47,788 bases of DNA from Ignavibacteriota bacterium (GCA_003152875.1 PMBF01000039.1:1-47788), one strand, 5' to 3'; shown: positions 1-9,121, numbered from the stretch's first letter. The notes: generated from the letters alone by a model not told the origin. A program made the numbers and translations.

Positions 1-2135
1 AGTTCCCTGACATTGCCGGGCCAGGAATGGGACTGCAGGATTTCGATGACCCCTTTTGAGGCCGTCACCCCTCCGCCCTCGCGCTGCAGGAAATGGCGGA
101 GCAGGAGAGTCACATCTCCCGGCCTGTCGCGCAGGGGCGGCAGCGAGATGGTAAGGACGTTGAGGCGGTAGTACAGGTCCTCGCGAAACCCTCCCAGGGA
201 AACCTCTTCGCGGAGATCCTTGTTCGTTGCCGCGACGACGCGGACGTCCACGCGGACAGTCTTCGAACCCCCCACCCTCTCGAACTCCCCTTCCTGGAGA
301 ACGCGCAGCAGCTTCAATTGAAAGGCCTCGCTCACCTCGCCGATTTCATCCAGGAAAATTGTCCCTCCGTCCGCCAGTTCAAACCTTCCCATCCGATCCT
401 TGACCGCACCCGTGAACGCCCCCTTCTCGTGGCCGAAGAGCTCGCTTTCGAGGAGAGTCTCCGCGAGAGCCCCACAGTTCACGGCGATGAAAGCCTTCGG
501 GGCCCGCCCGCTCTTCCCGTGAATGGCGCGGGCCACAAGTTCCTTGCCCGTTCCGCTTTCCCCCAGGATCAGCACCGGCGCGTCACTCGGCGCGATCTTG
601 CGGACGAACTCGACCACCTGTTTCATGGGTCCCACGGGTGCATAGACAATTCCTTCGAAGGTCTCCGCCGAGCCCTGTTCATCATCCGCGACCAGGTCAA
701 AGCGCTCCATGTCCTGCGCCCTGGTGGAAAGGGCATAGATCTCCTGCTTGTACCGCCGGATTTCCTCCAGCAGCCCATCCGCTCTCGCCTTGCCGGAGTC
801 GTTTTGCCGGGCCAACAGTTCGCGTTCGAGAAGCGCCACCTTGGCCTCACGGTCATGGAGCTGGGTCATCACGGCGTCCCTTTCCGCCGTCAGCACATCC
901 ACCCGGACTCCTTCCGCGCGGGAACGGACCGCCAGCACGATCGCCGTCACGGCGGCCCCCGCCAGGACAACTCCTGTCACCGGGAGGAGGATGCCGGAAA
1001 GGGCGAACAGGATGAAGGACGCGATGACGACGATCGCCACGATGCTGAAGGCGGCGAGAATGTGAAACGGCCTGGGGAGGAGCAGGACGGCAACGGCGCA
1101 GCCCATGGCGGCCAGAAGGAGGATCAGTCCGGCGGCAGCGGGAGGCACAGCGGTGAGGAATCTGTCGTGCAGGGCATTATCGATGAGCGTCGCATGGTGA
1201 ACCAGTGTGGGGGTGCGCGGGTCGAAGGGGGTGGGGCGGAATTCGCTCCGGCCCTCGGCAATGAGGCCGACCAGAATGATCTTGTTCTTCAGGAGTTCCA
1301 CGGGAACGGTGCCAGGCTGCCCGTGGCGGAGGGCATCGTACGATCTCAGGACTTCAAGGAAGGGGTACCGGACATAGCTGCGCAGCGGTCCGGGAAAGTT
1401 CAGGAGTACGGCGGCGTGCCCGGAAAGGGGGAGCCGGCGCTCGCGCCCTTCGCGGTCAAGCAGGACCAGCCCGTCACGCAGGAGAACGTCGTTGGGGGAG
1501 GTTCCGGTTGCCACCCTGAGGACCTCGAGTGCGAAGGCCGGAACGGCCGTGCGGCCGTCGGCCACCACAACGGGAATGGCGGTGGCCTCATCGTTGCTGA
1601 AGTTGACATGACCGATACCGGCAGCGGCCCCTGCAAAGGCGGGGAGCGGCATGTGCAAACCCCGGCCGGGGGGAATGTCTCCCCGTACGCGGGGATACGT
1701 CGAAATCGACGTAGGCAGGGAGTCTGCAGGACCCGTTCCCTCGTCCACGTGGTCAAAATAGGAGGCAAGGACCACGCAGCCGGCCCTGCGGATCATGGCG
1801 GCGAGCAGTGTGTCATATTCCGGGAACTCGTGATACCCGGGCCTCGGATCGTCGAAGACGATCTCGAGTCCGATGGCGCGGGGGTGAAGGTCGGCAAGGG
1901 CATGAAGCAGGAGCGCCTGGAAATTCCGCCTGACCGGCCAGCCCACAGTCTTCACCGCCTCGTTGTCGGCATAGACGAGCACGATATTCGAATCGGCGGG
2001 CTCGACTCCGCGGGCGAGGTATTTCAGGCGCGTGAGCTGGTCCTCGAGCGGGGCAAAGAGGGGCGATGCGGCGAAGAGGAGCACACCGACAGGGACTGCG
2101 ACAGCTGCGCTGAGGGCCAGCGGTGAGCGTGTCAT
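1..2135 (-). CDS. CHASE2-domain sigma-54 activator, membrane anchored (partial, 3' end outside window)
   Basis: Not in the ORF track because no stop lies inside the window; read on the minus strand from ATG at 2135, giving 711 visible codons. An N-terminal membrane segment (about residues 5-27) leads into a CHASE2 sensor region (to about 330; [11 protein letters not shown] is typical). Three membrane helices follow (about 331-353, 359-380, 382-403), then a short linker. The sigma54-interaction AAA+ domain has Walker A GESGTGKE (525-532), GAFTGA (572-577), Walker B FLDE (D596/E597) and WPGNVRE just before the window edge. The start overlaps the EnvC-like stop as ATGA, which suggests translational coupling. 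By family knowledge, CHASE2 senses an extracytoplasmic signal and the AAA+ domain remodels sigma54 holoenzyme, so this is probably a membrane-bound activator. The DNA-binding domain, if present, lies outside the window. Confidence 0.93.
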   Translation of the reverse strand, partial: MTRSPLALSAAVAVPVGVLLFAASPLFAPLEDQLTRLKYLARGVEPADSNIVLVYADNEAVKTVGWPVRRNFQALLLHALADLHPRAIGLEIVFDDPRPGYHEFPEYDTLLAAMIRRAGCVVLASYFDHVDEGTGPADSLPTSISTYPRVRGDIPPGRGLHMPLPAFAGAAAGIGHVNFSNDEATAIPVVVADGRTAVPAFALEVLRVATGTSPNDVLLRDGLVLLDREGRERRLPLSGHAAVLLNFPGPLRSYVRYPFLEVLRSYDALRHGQPGTVPVELLKNKIILVGLIAEGRSEFRPTPFDPRTPTLVHHATLIDNALHDRFLTAVPPAAAGLILLLAAMGCAVAVLLLPRPFHILAAFSIVAIVVIASFILFALSGILLPVTGVVLAGAAVTAIVLAVRSRAEGVRVDVLTAERDAVMTQLHDREAKVALLERELLARQNDSGKARADGLLEEIRRYKQEIYALSTRAQDMERFDLVADDEQGSAETFEGIVYAPVGPMKQVVEFVRKIAPSDAPVLILGESGTGKELVARAIHGKSGRAPKAFIAVNCGALAETLLESELFGHEKGAFTGAVKDRMGRFELADGGTIFLDEIGEVSEAFQLKLLRVLQEGEFERVGGSKTVRVDVRVVAATNKDLREEVSLGGFREDLYYRLNVLTISLPPLRDRPGDVTLLLRHFLQREGGGVTASKGVIEILQSHSWPGNVRE

Positions 2136-3361
2136 TGTCTCATGAGCCAGAGTTCCGGATTCTGGTTTTCCCGGTCCTTCCACACCTCGAAGTGGAGTCT
2201 TGGGCCGTCCACAGCCTCGCCGCTCTCCGCGATCTCTTCTCCTTCCTTCACCTTTTGTCCCTCGGCGACCTTGATGTCGGCGAGGTGGCTGTACACCGTG
2301 CGGTAGCCGCTGTAGTGATTCAGGATGAGGAGGTTGCCGTAGCCGGGAAGCCACCAGATGGTTGCCACTTCGCCGTCGGCCACGGCGTTGACCGAGGTGC
2401 CCGCCTTGACCGCAATGTCGATCCCGGTATTCTGTGTGATGGTCTTGAGTGTGGGGTGTTTCTGGGAGCCGAAATGAGCCACGATGGTTCCCTCGGTCAC
2501 CGGCCAGCGCAGCCTCCCGCGCCGTGTCACAAAATCCCCCGTCATAGCCGGCGGCAGGGGCAGCCGGTTCGCTTTCGATGATTCGGCGCTGCGTTCCTTG
2601 CGGATCCTCTCGTTCTCGACCAGGCGCGCGATGATGCCTTCCAGGTCCCTGGCGGCTTTCGACTGGCGCTCGATCGAGCGCTGCAGCATCTTCCGGTCCT
2701 TCTGGATTTTCGCCACCATGGTCCTGCGCTCGCTTGCCAGCGCGGCAAGGCGGTGTTCCTCGTCTCCCTTCTCGCTGATGAGCCGGTGCTGGTCGCTCAA
2801 TTGTACCTGAAGCCGCGCCTGGACCTCCTCAAGGTCGCGTTTCCGGGTCACGATCGTGTCGGCGTCACGCTTGCGCTGGGCTGAGAATCGCTTCAGGTAT
2901 TCGTTCCTGATGGAGAGCTGGTTGAGGGAATTCGACGAAAGAAGGAGCTCCGTGTCGTGCACCGGGCCTGCCTTGTATATGGAAGTCACGTAGCTCGCGT
3001 ACTGGTCCTTGAGAAACCCGTACTGCCGCTCCAGTTGAGTGATGGTCGAACGGCTTGCATCGATCCGGTGCTGCAGGTCCGCCTCCTCGGTGCGCAGTCG
3101 GGAGATCAGGCTTCGCACCAGGCCCGCTTTCCTGTCGTAGGTATCGAGGAGGTCGAGCGACACCTTTTCCTTCTTCTGCTGTTCTTTGATCCGGCTTTCC
3201 ATTTCCCGGATCTGATCGCGGATGGATTGAAGCTCTTTTTGCCGGCGGGAGAACTCGCTGCGCGACTGCGCATGAAGGGAGGGAACGAGGCAGAGCACAA
3301 GGATACACAGAAGACCGAGGATCCTGCAGCATGACCCAGTCATGAACGAGGGAGGGTTCAT
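2132..3361 (-). CDS. EnvC-like murein hydrolase activator (coiled coil plus degenerate LytM/M23 domain)
   Basis: 409 residues from ATG 3361, chosen over the track's upstream start because AGGA sits 6 nt before it and a signal peptide follows directly (hydrophobic core [11 protein letters not shown], ending near residue 31). Residues about 35-270 are long coiled coil. The C-terminal ~100 residues are a LytM/M23 fold ending in NPELWL. Two expected zinc ligands are replaced: the HxGxD site reads NTGID and the HxH site reads RLHFE. As in E. coli EnvC, this points to an activator of amidases rather than an active peptidase. It starts 19 nt after the DUF4292 stop and overlaps the CHASE2 activator gene by 4 nt. 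The substrate amidase is not in the window. Family call firm; the non-catalytic role is inference. Confidence 0.92.
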   Translation of the reverse strand: MNPPSFMTGSCCRILGLLCILVLCLVPSLHAQSRSEFSRRQKELQSIRDQIREMESRIKEQQKKEKVSLDLLDTYDRKAGLVRSLISRLRTEEADLQHRIDASRSTITQLERQYGFLKDQYASYVTSIYKAGPVHDTELLLSSNSLNQLSIRNEYLKRFSAQRKRDADTIVTRKRDLEEVQARLQVQLSDQHRLISEKGDEEHRLAALASERRTMVAKIQKDRKMLQRSIERQSKAARDLEGIIARLVENERIRKERSAESSKANRLPLPPAMTGDFVTRRGRLRWPVTEGTIVAHFGSQKHPTLKTITQNTGIDIAVKAGTSVNAVADGEVATIWWLPGYGNLLILNHYSGYRTVYSHLADIKVAEGQKVKEGEEIAESGEAVDGPRLHFEVWKDRENQNPELWLMRQ

Positions 3362-3380
3362 TGGTTCCTGGCTTTCCGCC

Positions 3381-4160
3381 TTACCGGGGGGCCGCCATCG
3401 ACCTGGCGTTGGGCGGAACGGTAAAGTCAAAAGACACCCGGCCGGGGTTGATGGAAGCCGAGGAGAACGCGATCGCAACACGCCGCTCCTCCCGCGGCAT
3501 CGTGATCGAGACACGGCGGGGAATTCTTGTCCCGTCCTGCACGATCATCCCGGACGTTTCGCTTTCCAGCATAATGCTGCCGCCCGCGTCCAGTATTTCT
3601 AACCGTCTCACGAGCAGCGCGTCGGGATCGATCCAGTACGAGCAGGTACCGTCCCCGCAGGGATACCGGAGAAGGAACTGATCTCCGGCGATGCTGTACG
3701 AAAGGGGCGGGATCCTGTCGGGCAGCGGGAATGTCCCCGTGAAGGCTGAGAACATCTGATCATAGGTGAGATCGATTGGCAACATGGACCGCAGGGAACC
3801 TGATTCGGGGCTTCCCGTCGAGACGGCATTTTCGAGGCTGTTGTACATCACGTAGCGCTTCCTGCTCAGGAAGAATGTGCCCACGTCGATGCCGAAGGGG
3901 CCCTCAAGCTGGACAAGGAGCGAATCCGGTTTCTTCATGGTCAGGTCGAATCCGGCCGAACCGTTCTGGGAAGGGGTCTCGAAGCTCAGGCTCCCGTGTC
4001 CGCTCAGCGTCCGGAGCCGGGCGTCGGTCTCGCGGATACGGGAGGTGAGGAGACCAACGGGCGTGAGGTCGGTGTTCAGGGCCACCCCTTCCGTGCGGGG
4101 GGCGCAGGACGCCAGAACCAGAAGCGGAATGATCGGGAGAAGCCGGCGGCCCCCGGGCAT
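3381..4160 (-). CDS. DUF4292 / LolB-like lipoprotein
   Basis: 259 residues from ATG 4160, which overlaps the upstream TPR gene stop by one base (TGATG). The track start 24 codons earlier lies inside the TPR gene. The N-terminus is a lipoprotein signal with lipobox LASC (Cys19). The rest fits DUF4292: an extracted FDLTMKKPDSLLVQLEG strand region, a GPFGIDVGTFFLS segment and repeated beta-strands, related to LolA/LolB-type lipid-binding folds. Family knowledge suggests an outer-membrane lipoprotein with a possible role in lipid or lipoprotein handling; substrate unproven. It sits between a TPR lipoprotein and an EnvC-like factor in one apparent operon, consistent with envelope assembly. Confidence 0.85.
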   Translation of the reverse strand: MPGGRRLLPIIPLLVLASCAPRTEGVALNTDLTPVGLLTSRIRETDARLRTLSGHGSLSFETPSQNGSAGFDLTMKKPDSLLVQLEGPFGIDVGTFFLSRKRYVMYNSLENAVSTGSPESGSLRSMLPIDLTYDQMFSAFTGTFPLPDRIPPLSYSIAGDQFLLRYPCGDGTCSYWIDPDALLVRRLEILDAGGSIMLESETSGMIVQDGTRIPRRVSITMPREERRVAIAFSSASINPGRVSFDFTVPPNARSMAAPR

Positions 4161-5896
4161 CAGAAGGACTCGCGGGAGATCTTCTCGCGCAGCGCGGAGT
4201 TGCCGCTGTCGAGATGCAGCGCCAGCTTCCATTGCTCGATCGCCCCTTCCTTGTTGTTCATCTTGTAGTAAATGTCTCCCAGATGCTCGTAGACAACGGC
4301 ATTCGCCTCCCCCCTGGCGATAGCCTGTTTCACATACGTCGCCGCCTCTGAAAAGCGGCCCAGCCTGAAGCAGATCCAGCCGATCGTGTCGAGGTAGGCT
4401 CCATTCTCGGGCTGTGCTTTGACCGCGGCTCTAGCCATGGTGAAGGCCCGGTCGAGGTCACGGTCCCGTTCCGCCAGGCTGTAGCTGTAGTTGTTCATCA
4501 CTAGGTGATTGACGGGATCGAGACGGAGCGCTTCCTCGTAGAGCGAATCCGATTCGCCGTACTGCCGGATCCCTTCGTAGACAAGAGCGAGTTGTGCTAT
4601 CAGGTCGACGTCCTTGGGATTGATCGACCGGGCATGTTCAAGGACGCGAACAGCATCAGTGTTCCGCGAGAGGCGGTTGTACGCCACGCCGAGAAAAAAG
4701 TTCACCCGGAAGTCGTCCGGCAGGATCATCACGGCAGATTCCAGGACGCGGACGACCTCGCTGTAGTTGTTCTTGTTCAGAAACACCCCTGAGAGGGAGA
4801 CCCAGCCGTCGGCGTTCCAGCTTGCGAGCTCGGTGACTTTCCGGAAATGCCGCACCGACCCGGAATCGTCCCTGGCGACCGAGGCGATCGCCCCGAGGAA
4901 CCAGTATGCCCGCCAGTCTTCGGGCTTGCGAACCCGGATCCGGTCAAACACCGCCCGCGCATAGGGAATCGCCGTCGAGTCTCTTTCGCTCTGGCTGAAG
5001 TACAGTTCGCCGATGTGCAGTTTGGTATCCACGTTGACGGTATCGCGCGCGAGGATCGGTTCAAACAGGCGAGCCGCCTCGGCGTATTCCCGGCGCAGGA
5101 GATGCACGCCGGCGATATCGGAGAGGAGATCCAGGCTTGTCGTGTCGGTTTCACGAAGCGAGGAGAACACCGCAAGGGCGCTGTCGTACTTCCCGGCCCG
5201 GACGTAGGTCTGGCCGAGTGTGCGCCGGAGCTCGCGGTTCGCCGGGTCGATCCCGGACATTTTTTGCAGCGCCTCGGAGGCGCTGTCGAACTTCCCCAGT
5301 TTGTTGCACAGTTCCGCCGTCTGCATGAGGACATCCCACTCGGGACCGAACCGCTCCGTGATACGCTCGTAAAGATCGAGGGCCTTCAGAGGGGAGCGCA
5401 CCTGATAGAGCCGGGCGAGGTTGAACCATGATTCAATGTTGGACGAGTCGCGCCGGACGATCTCTTCATACACCGTGAGCGCCGAGTCCGGCTGCATCGC
5501 AGCAAGGAACACCATTGCGAGGTTCCGCTGGTATTCCAGGTTCCCGGGCTTCAGCCTCACCGCTTCCCTGCCCGCCTCGATGGCCGGCATGTTCTTTCCA
5601 AGCATCGCGTAGGCGCGGGACAGGGCGAAGTATATCGTGTGGTTCTTTTCGAACCCCAGCGCCTCCTGGTATTCCAGGACGGCCCTCGCGTTGTCGCCCC
5701 TTAGCTCGTAGACCGAGCCGTCAATGAAATGCTGAAGGGCCAGATCGCGCATTCCCTCCTGGACCCTTTGAGCCGCGGGGGACAGATCCTGGCCGGCGGT
5801 ATCCGGTGCCGACGAACAACCGCCAATCAGCAGGGAGAAGGCCAGAAATACGGTGGCAGTCCAGGCCGGACCATGATTTTTCACTTCACAACCCAC
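4160..5896 (-). CDS. TPR-repeat lipoprotein
   Basis: 578 residues from GTG 5896. The track TTG at 5911 falls almost on the transcription start predicted from the promoter at 5920-5948, while GTG 5896 has GGAG 7 nt upstream. The signal is lipoprotein-like with lipobox LIGGC (Cys27). The mature protein is nearly all tetratricopeptide repeats (for example NAVVYEHLGDIYYKMNNKE near the C-terminus), roughly a dozen or more units. Such proteins act as scaffolds at the membrane. It is the first gene of the minus-strand envelope operon (TPR, DUF4292, EnvC-like, CHASE2-sigma54). No catalytic motif is seen. Exact partner unknown. Confidence 0.88.
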   Translation of the reverse strand: MGCEVKNHGPAWTATVFLAFSLLIGGCSSAPDTAGQDLSPAAQRVQEGMRDLALQHFIDGSVYELRGDNARAVLEYQEALGFEKNHTIYFALSRAYAMLGKNMPAIEAGREAVRLKPGNLEYQRNLAMVFLAAMQPDSALTVYEEIVRRDSSNIESWFNLARLYQVRSPLKALDLYERITERFGPEWDVLMQTAELCNKLGKFDSASEALQKMSGIDPANRELRRTLGQTYVRAGKYDSALAVFSSLRETDTTSLDLLSDIAGVHLLRREYAEAARLFEPILARDTVNVDTKLHIGELYFSQSERDSTAIPYARAVFDRIRVRKPEDWRAYWFLGAIASVARDDSGSVRHFRKVTELASWNADGWVSLSGVFLNKNNYSEVVRVLESAVMILPDDFRVNFFLGVAYNRLSRNTDAVRVLEHARSINPKDVDLIAQLALVYEGIRQYGESDSLYEEALRLDPVNHLVMNNYSYSLAERDRDLDRAFTMARAAVKAQPENGAYLDTIGWICFRLGRFSEAATYVKQAIARGEANAVVYEHLGDIYYKMNNKEGAIEQWKLALHLDSGNSALREKISRESF

Positions 5897-5919
5897 GGTA
5901 AATCTCCGCAATTACGAAA

Positions 5920-5948
5920 AATATAGTACTTCATGCTATGAATAACAA
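5920..5948 (-). promoter_or_regulatory. sigma70-like promoter for the envelope operon
   Basis: On the minus strand TTGTTA (5948-5943), a 17 nt spacer and TATATT (5925-5920). The predicted start is near 5913, about 17 nt upstream of GTG 5896. It faces away from the plus-strand promoter at 5975-6003. Confidence 0.65.
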
Positions 5949-5974
5949 GCAAACGGGCATTGTTGCTCCTTGCC

Positions 5975-6003
5975 TTGACATCCAGACGTGATTTGGCTAT
6001 CGT
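5975..6003 (+). promoter_or_regulatory. sigma70-like promoter for the ATP-grasp-like gene
   Basis: Perfect TTGACA (5975-5980), exactly 17 nt spacer, TATCGT (5998-6003). The predicted transcription start near 6010 leaves a leader of about 27 nt before ATG 6037. Confidence 0.7.
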
Positions 6004-6036
6004 GAACCTTTGCGGATCACTCAGGCAGGAAGCAGG

Positions 6037-6987
6037 ATGGCCGAGTACTTTCATATGGCCGTGGCTTGGGATTGGGAATTCGACCGGGAGTTCATCCGGA
6101 TCCTTGAAGCCCAATTGCACTCGCACGGGCTGCTGTTCTATTCGATTTCGCACCACAACACGCACGAGACCGTGCGCAGGATTCAGCGCGGCGAGCTCAT
6201 CTTCGGTTGTTTCCTCGACCGGGCAGGGGATTTCGACGATCATTTCCTGGTCGTCTCCCGCACCCTCCGCAAGACTCCGGCATACTTCATCAATCCTCCC
6301 GAGGCCGTCGTGCACGCCACCGACAAGGCGACGATGCACCTTGAGTTCCTGACCAAGGGGATTGATGTCCCATTCTCGCTGATCATCTCTCCGTTCAACA
6401 AGCGGCGGGAGGTGGAGCTGACGCTGAGCGACCTGGCACGGCTGGGACGCCCGTTCATCATCAAGCCGGCCAACACGACGGGGGGCGGTATCGGAGTGAT
6501 CACGGGAGCCGAATCCTTGAAGGACGTGATCGAGTCGCGGCAGCATCACAAGAACGACAAGTATCTGCTCCAGGAGAAGATCTGTCCGATTGACATGGAT
6601 GCCCACAAGGCATGGTTCCGCGTCTTCTATATCTACGGTCTCATCATCCCATGCTGGTGGGATGACGAGACGCACCGGTACGGCCTCATCTCGCCGGCCG
6701 AGCGCAACAATTTCGGGCTGCTATCGCTCAGCGCGGTGACGCGCAAGATCCACGATGTGTGCAAGCTGGATTTCTTTTCGACGGAGATCGCATTTACGAA
6801 GGAGAAGAAGTTTGTTGTCGTCGACTACGTGAACGACATCTGCGACATGCGGCTCCAATCCCGGCATTTCGACGGCGTCCCGGACCAGGCCGTTCTGGAG
6901 ATCTGCCGCCGGATCGCCCACAGAATCAAGAGCATGGAACGCACCGGCAGCCTCCCGCATGTCTCCCCGGCTCTCCGCCATCCTTGA
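6037..6987 (+). CDS. ATP-grasp-like protein of unknown substrate
   Basis: 316 residues from ATG 6037, chosen because AGGA lies 6 nt upstream; the track ATG at 6010 would lie at the predicted transcription start. The middle carries an ATP-grasp-like lysine and glycine loop (KPANTTGGGIGV) and a later acidic DYVNDICDM segment that may bind Mg2+. This resembles ATP-grasp ligases of the RimK/D-Ala-D-Ala ligase fold. There is no signal peptide, so it is probably cytosolic. It has its own strong promoter and the next promoter overlaps its stop codon, so it is likely monocistronic. Domain assignment is by motif only; the reaction is unknown. Confidence 0.8.
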   Translation: MAEYFHMAVAWDWEFDREFIRILEAQLHSHGLLFYSISHHNTHETVRRIQRGELIFGCFLDRAGDFDDHFLVVSRTLRKTPAYFINPPEAVVHATDKATMHLEFLTKGIDVPFSLIISPFNKRREVELTLSDLARLGRPFIIKPANTTGGGIGVITGAESLKDVIESRQHHKNDKYLLQEKICPIDMDAHKAWFRVFYIYGLIIPCWWDDETHRYGLISPAERNNFGLLSLSAVTRKIHDVCKLDFFSTEIAFTKEKKFVVVDYVNDICDMRLQSRHFDGVPDQAVLEICRRIAHRIKSMERTGSLPHVSPALRHP

Positions 6988-7012
6988 CATTCCTGCCGGC
7001 GCTTGATACATT
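6984..7012 (+). promoter_or_regulatory. sigma70-like promoter for the YbgF/CpoB-like gene
   Basis: Perfect TTGACA (6984-6989), 17 nt spacer, TACATT (7007-7012). The -35 box contains the TGA stop of the preceding gene (6985-6987). Predicted start near 7019, about 40 nt before ATG 7059. Confidence 0.75.
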
Positions 7013-7058
7013 GGGCTTTTGTAGTGTACCTCACTTCCCGCATAAGGAGTTCCCGGTC

Positions 7059-7775
7059 ATGACCTCTCTCCGTTTTGCGATCTCCAGCCTCCCGGTCCTC
7101 GTCTCGGCCATCGCCATTGCCGGATGCGGCCGGAGTGCGGAGATGACAATGGAAAACGAAGCTGTCCTGAATGCGCCGCCGGCGTATACAACTTCCGTCG
7201 ACAGCCTCGAAGCCGAAAACCGGCGTTTGCGCGACCAGCTCAGCGCGCTTGCGGCCGAGAACAGGTCTCTCACCGCCAGGGTAGGAGAGCTGGAGATGCG
7301 GATTGCGGGGTCGGCGCCGCAAAGGGCCGAACAGCAACGCTCACCCGCTCCCGAAGAGCCTGCCCGTCAGCAGCCATCGCAGCCCTCCGGCCAGGTGAAA
7401 GGATCCGGCAAACAGGCCGCGTACGATGCCGCCTTGCAGGCATTTCGGGCAAGGGACTTCAAAGGGGCGATCAAACAGTTCGAGGACCTGCTCAACAACT
7501 CTATCGGTCCCGACCTGGCCGACAACTGTCACTACTGGATCGGCGAATCCTACTACGCGCAGAAGCGGTATGATCTGGCGTCGCAGGAATTCCAGAGCGT
7601 GATAGAGTTCCCCTCCTCGGACAAGGCGAACGACGCAATGCTGATGCTGGGGAATTCGTATGCCGCGCTGGGCAAGAAGGATGAGGCGAGGAAGGTCCTG
7701 GACAACCTGATCAAGTCGAGTCCCGGAACCAGTGCGGCAAGAAGGGCCCAGGCGAAGCTGGACCAACTGAAGTAG
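7059..7775 (+). CDS. YbgF/CpoB-like lipoprotein with C-terminal TPR domain
   Basis: 238 residues from ATG 7059, supported by AAGGAG about 9 nt upstream and by the promoter at 6984-7012; the track start at 6759 lies inside the previous gene. Lipobox AIAGC (Cys23). After a short linker comes a coiled-coil segment (LEAENRRLRDQLSALAAENR), a Pro/Gln-rich linker, then a three-repeat TPR domain typical of YbgF/CpoB (DNCHYWIGESYYAQKRYDLA). In proteobacteria CpoB coordinates peptidoglycan synthesis with outer-membrane constriction alongside Tol-Pal. No tol or pal genes are here, so the role is by family only. Being lipidated is a difference from E. coli CpoB. Confidence 0.85.
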   Translation: MTSLRFAISSLPVLVSAIAIAGCGRSAEMTMENEAVLNAPPAYTTSVDSLEAENRRLRDQLSALAAENRSLTARVGELEMRIAGSAPQRAEQQRSPAPEEPARQQPSQPSGQVKGSGKQAAYDAALQAFRARDFKGAIKQFEDLLNNSIGPDLADNCHYWIGESYYAQKRYDLASQEFQSVIEFPSSDKANDAMLMLGNSYAALGKKDEARKVLDNLIKSSPGTSAARRAQAKLDQLK

Positions 7776-7804
7776 CCGCACCAGTGGCAAAGCTTCAGGG
7801 GCGG

Positions 7805-7847
7805 CCCACACCGAAGGAGCCGCTAGACCGGCAGGGCGTGTGGTGGG
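7805..7847. other. structured intergenic segment (7776-8048 gap)
   Basis: The 273 bp between the YbgF-like and FkbM genes has no convincing ORF. It contains an inverted repeat CCCACAC (7805-7811) with GTGTGGtGGG (7838-7847), enclosing a small hairpin GCCG-ctagac-CGGC (7819-7832). There is no T-run, so it is not a standard intrinsic terminator. It could be a processing structure or chance in GC-rich DNA. Confidence 0.3.
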
Positions 7848-8048
7848 GCTCCTCAAGCTCCGGCTCTACATTCCGGCATTCCTCTTCCCTTTCCGGACCT
7901 CCAAGACCTGCGGCCCCGCGGATCAACGCACTTCCGTACAATTCTGCAACACAGGGCGGCTGGCTTCCCTGGAATGTCCGGATTTCATACCGGGAGGCCT
8001 GGCAGAGAAACACGGACAAAGGACGATCTCTTTCGACGCAGCGAGGCC

Positions 8049-9041
8049 ATGCTACACATAGCACAAGGCATCGTAAATTCGATTCAACGCTCTCTCTCTT
8101 CCTTTGACCGGATGAGCCGTTGGGACTGGTTCGTCCTGAAGTCCAAGTTCCTCCTGCGAAGACTTCTTCTCGTTGTGCGTGATTGGCCGGTGGAGCATCA
8201 GATAGGGGGAATCGCATTGCGATTGCCGCTCTCGCACAAACTGCCGATCGATGACGCGGCGGCCCCGGGGAGATCGGACAATCTGGCGCGCATCGCGCAA
8301 GCGGTTCATGCTCACAAAAAGAGCCTTCTGTTCATCGATATTGGCGCGAATGTCGGTGACACCGTTGCCGTCCTGAGGAAAAACTCCCGTTTCCCGATTC
8401 TCGCGATTGAGGGTGATGCAGAATACTACGCGTATCTTCAGAGGAACATGAGTGGGGTCGCGGACGTATGGACATATCAAGGATTGCTGAGTGATTGCCC
8501 GCAGACCTCTCCAGGTGAGCTTCTTCCGAACTACGGGGGTTCAAAGCAAGTCGCGCTTCGAGCCGATGCCGCTGAAACACTCCGGTTTCTGACCCTGGTG
8601 GAGGTGCTCGACAAGTTCCCGCAATTCAAGAACGCAGGAATGATCAAGATTGACACTGACGGATTCGACTGCAAGATCATTCGAGGCGCGCGGCCCTGGC
8701 TTGAGGCTGCGCGACCGGTTCTCTTCTTCGAATACGATCCTTATCACCTCGCCGAGCAGGGTGACGACGGGCTTTCCATTTTCGAAACGCTCCGGAGCAT
8801 CGGATACAGCGGCCTTCTCGTCTTCGAAGGAAATGGAGATTTCATGTTTTCGCTGGAGCTTCTGCAGAAAGGGCTGCTCGAAGAAATGCACTGTTATTTT
8901 CTGGGGGGGCGGCCAAGGAAGTATGCGGATCTCTGCGCATTTCACTCAAGCGACAGCGACGTGTTTGAACGATGCAGGTCCGGGGAGCGGCACTTCGCAC
9001 GAATGGCCGGGTCACAATTCCATCCGAACACAACCGGGTGA
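8049..9041 (+). CDS. FkbM-family SAM-dependent methyltransferase
   Basis: 330 residues from ATG 8049 (GAGG 2 nt upstream), preferred over the track start at 7974 because the preceding residues look non-coding; ATG codons a little downstream are also possible. The SAM-binding core is visible as LLFIDIGANVGDTVAVL. The FkbM hallmark KIDTDGFDCKIIRGA sits in the second half, followed by FFEYDP. FkbM enzymes usually O-methylate sugars or polyketides, and in bacteria often act on surface glycans. It is convergent with fbp and 273 bp after the previous gene, so it is probably transcribed alone. The acceptor is unknown. Family call strong. Confidence 0.88.
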   Translation: MLHIAQGIVNSIQRSLSSFDRMSRWDWFVLKSKFLLRRLLLVVRDWPVEHQIGGIALRLPLSHKLPIDDAAAPGRSDNLARIAQAVHAHKKSLLFIDIGANVGDTVAVLRKNSRFPILAIEGDAEYYAYLQRNMSGVADVWTYQGLLSDCPQTSPGELLPNYGGSKQVALRADAAETLRFLTLVEVLDKFPQFKNAGMIKIDTDGFDCKIIRGARPWLEAARPVLFFEYDPYHLAEQGDDGLSIFETLRSIGYSGLLVFEGNGDFMFSLELLQKGLLEEMHCYFLGGRPRKYADLCAFHSSDSDVFERCRSGERHFARMAGSQFHPNTTG

Positions 9042-9121
9042 GACGAGGCGGAGCATTGGTCCCGGCCGGGGATGGAGGGAGAACACGTACGGGGATATAA
9101 CACCTGTCATGGAAGGACTCA

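Noticed and set aside
93-2126. 677-codon plus-strand ORF
   Set aside because: Antisense to the CHASE2-sigma54 activator, whose domain motifs read clearly on the minus strand; low-complexity charged composition.
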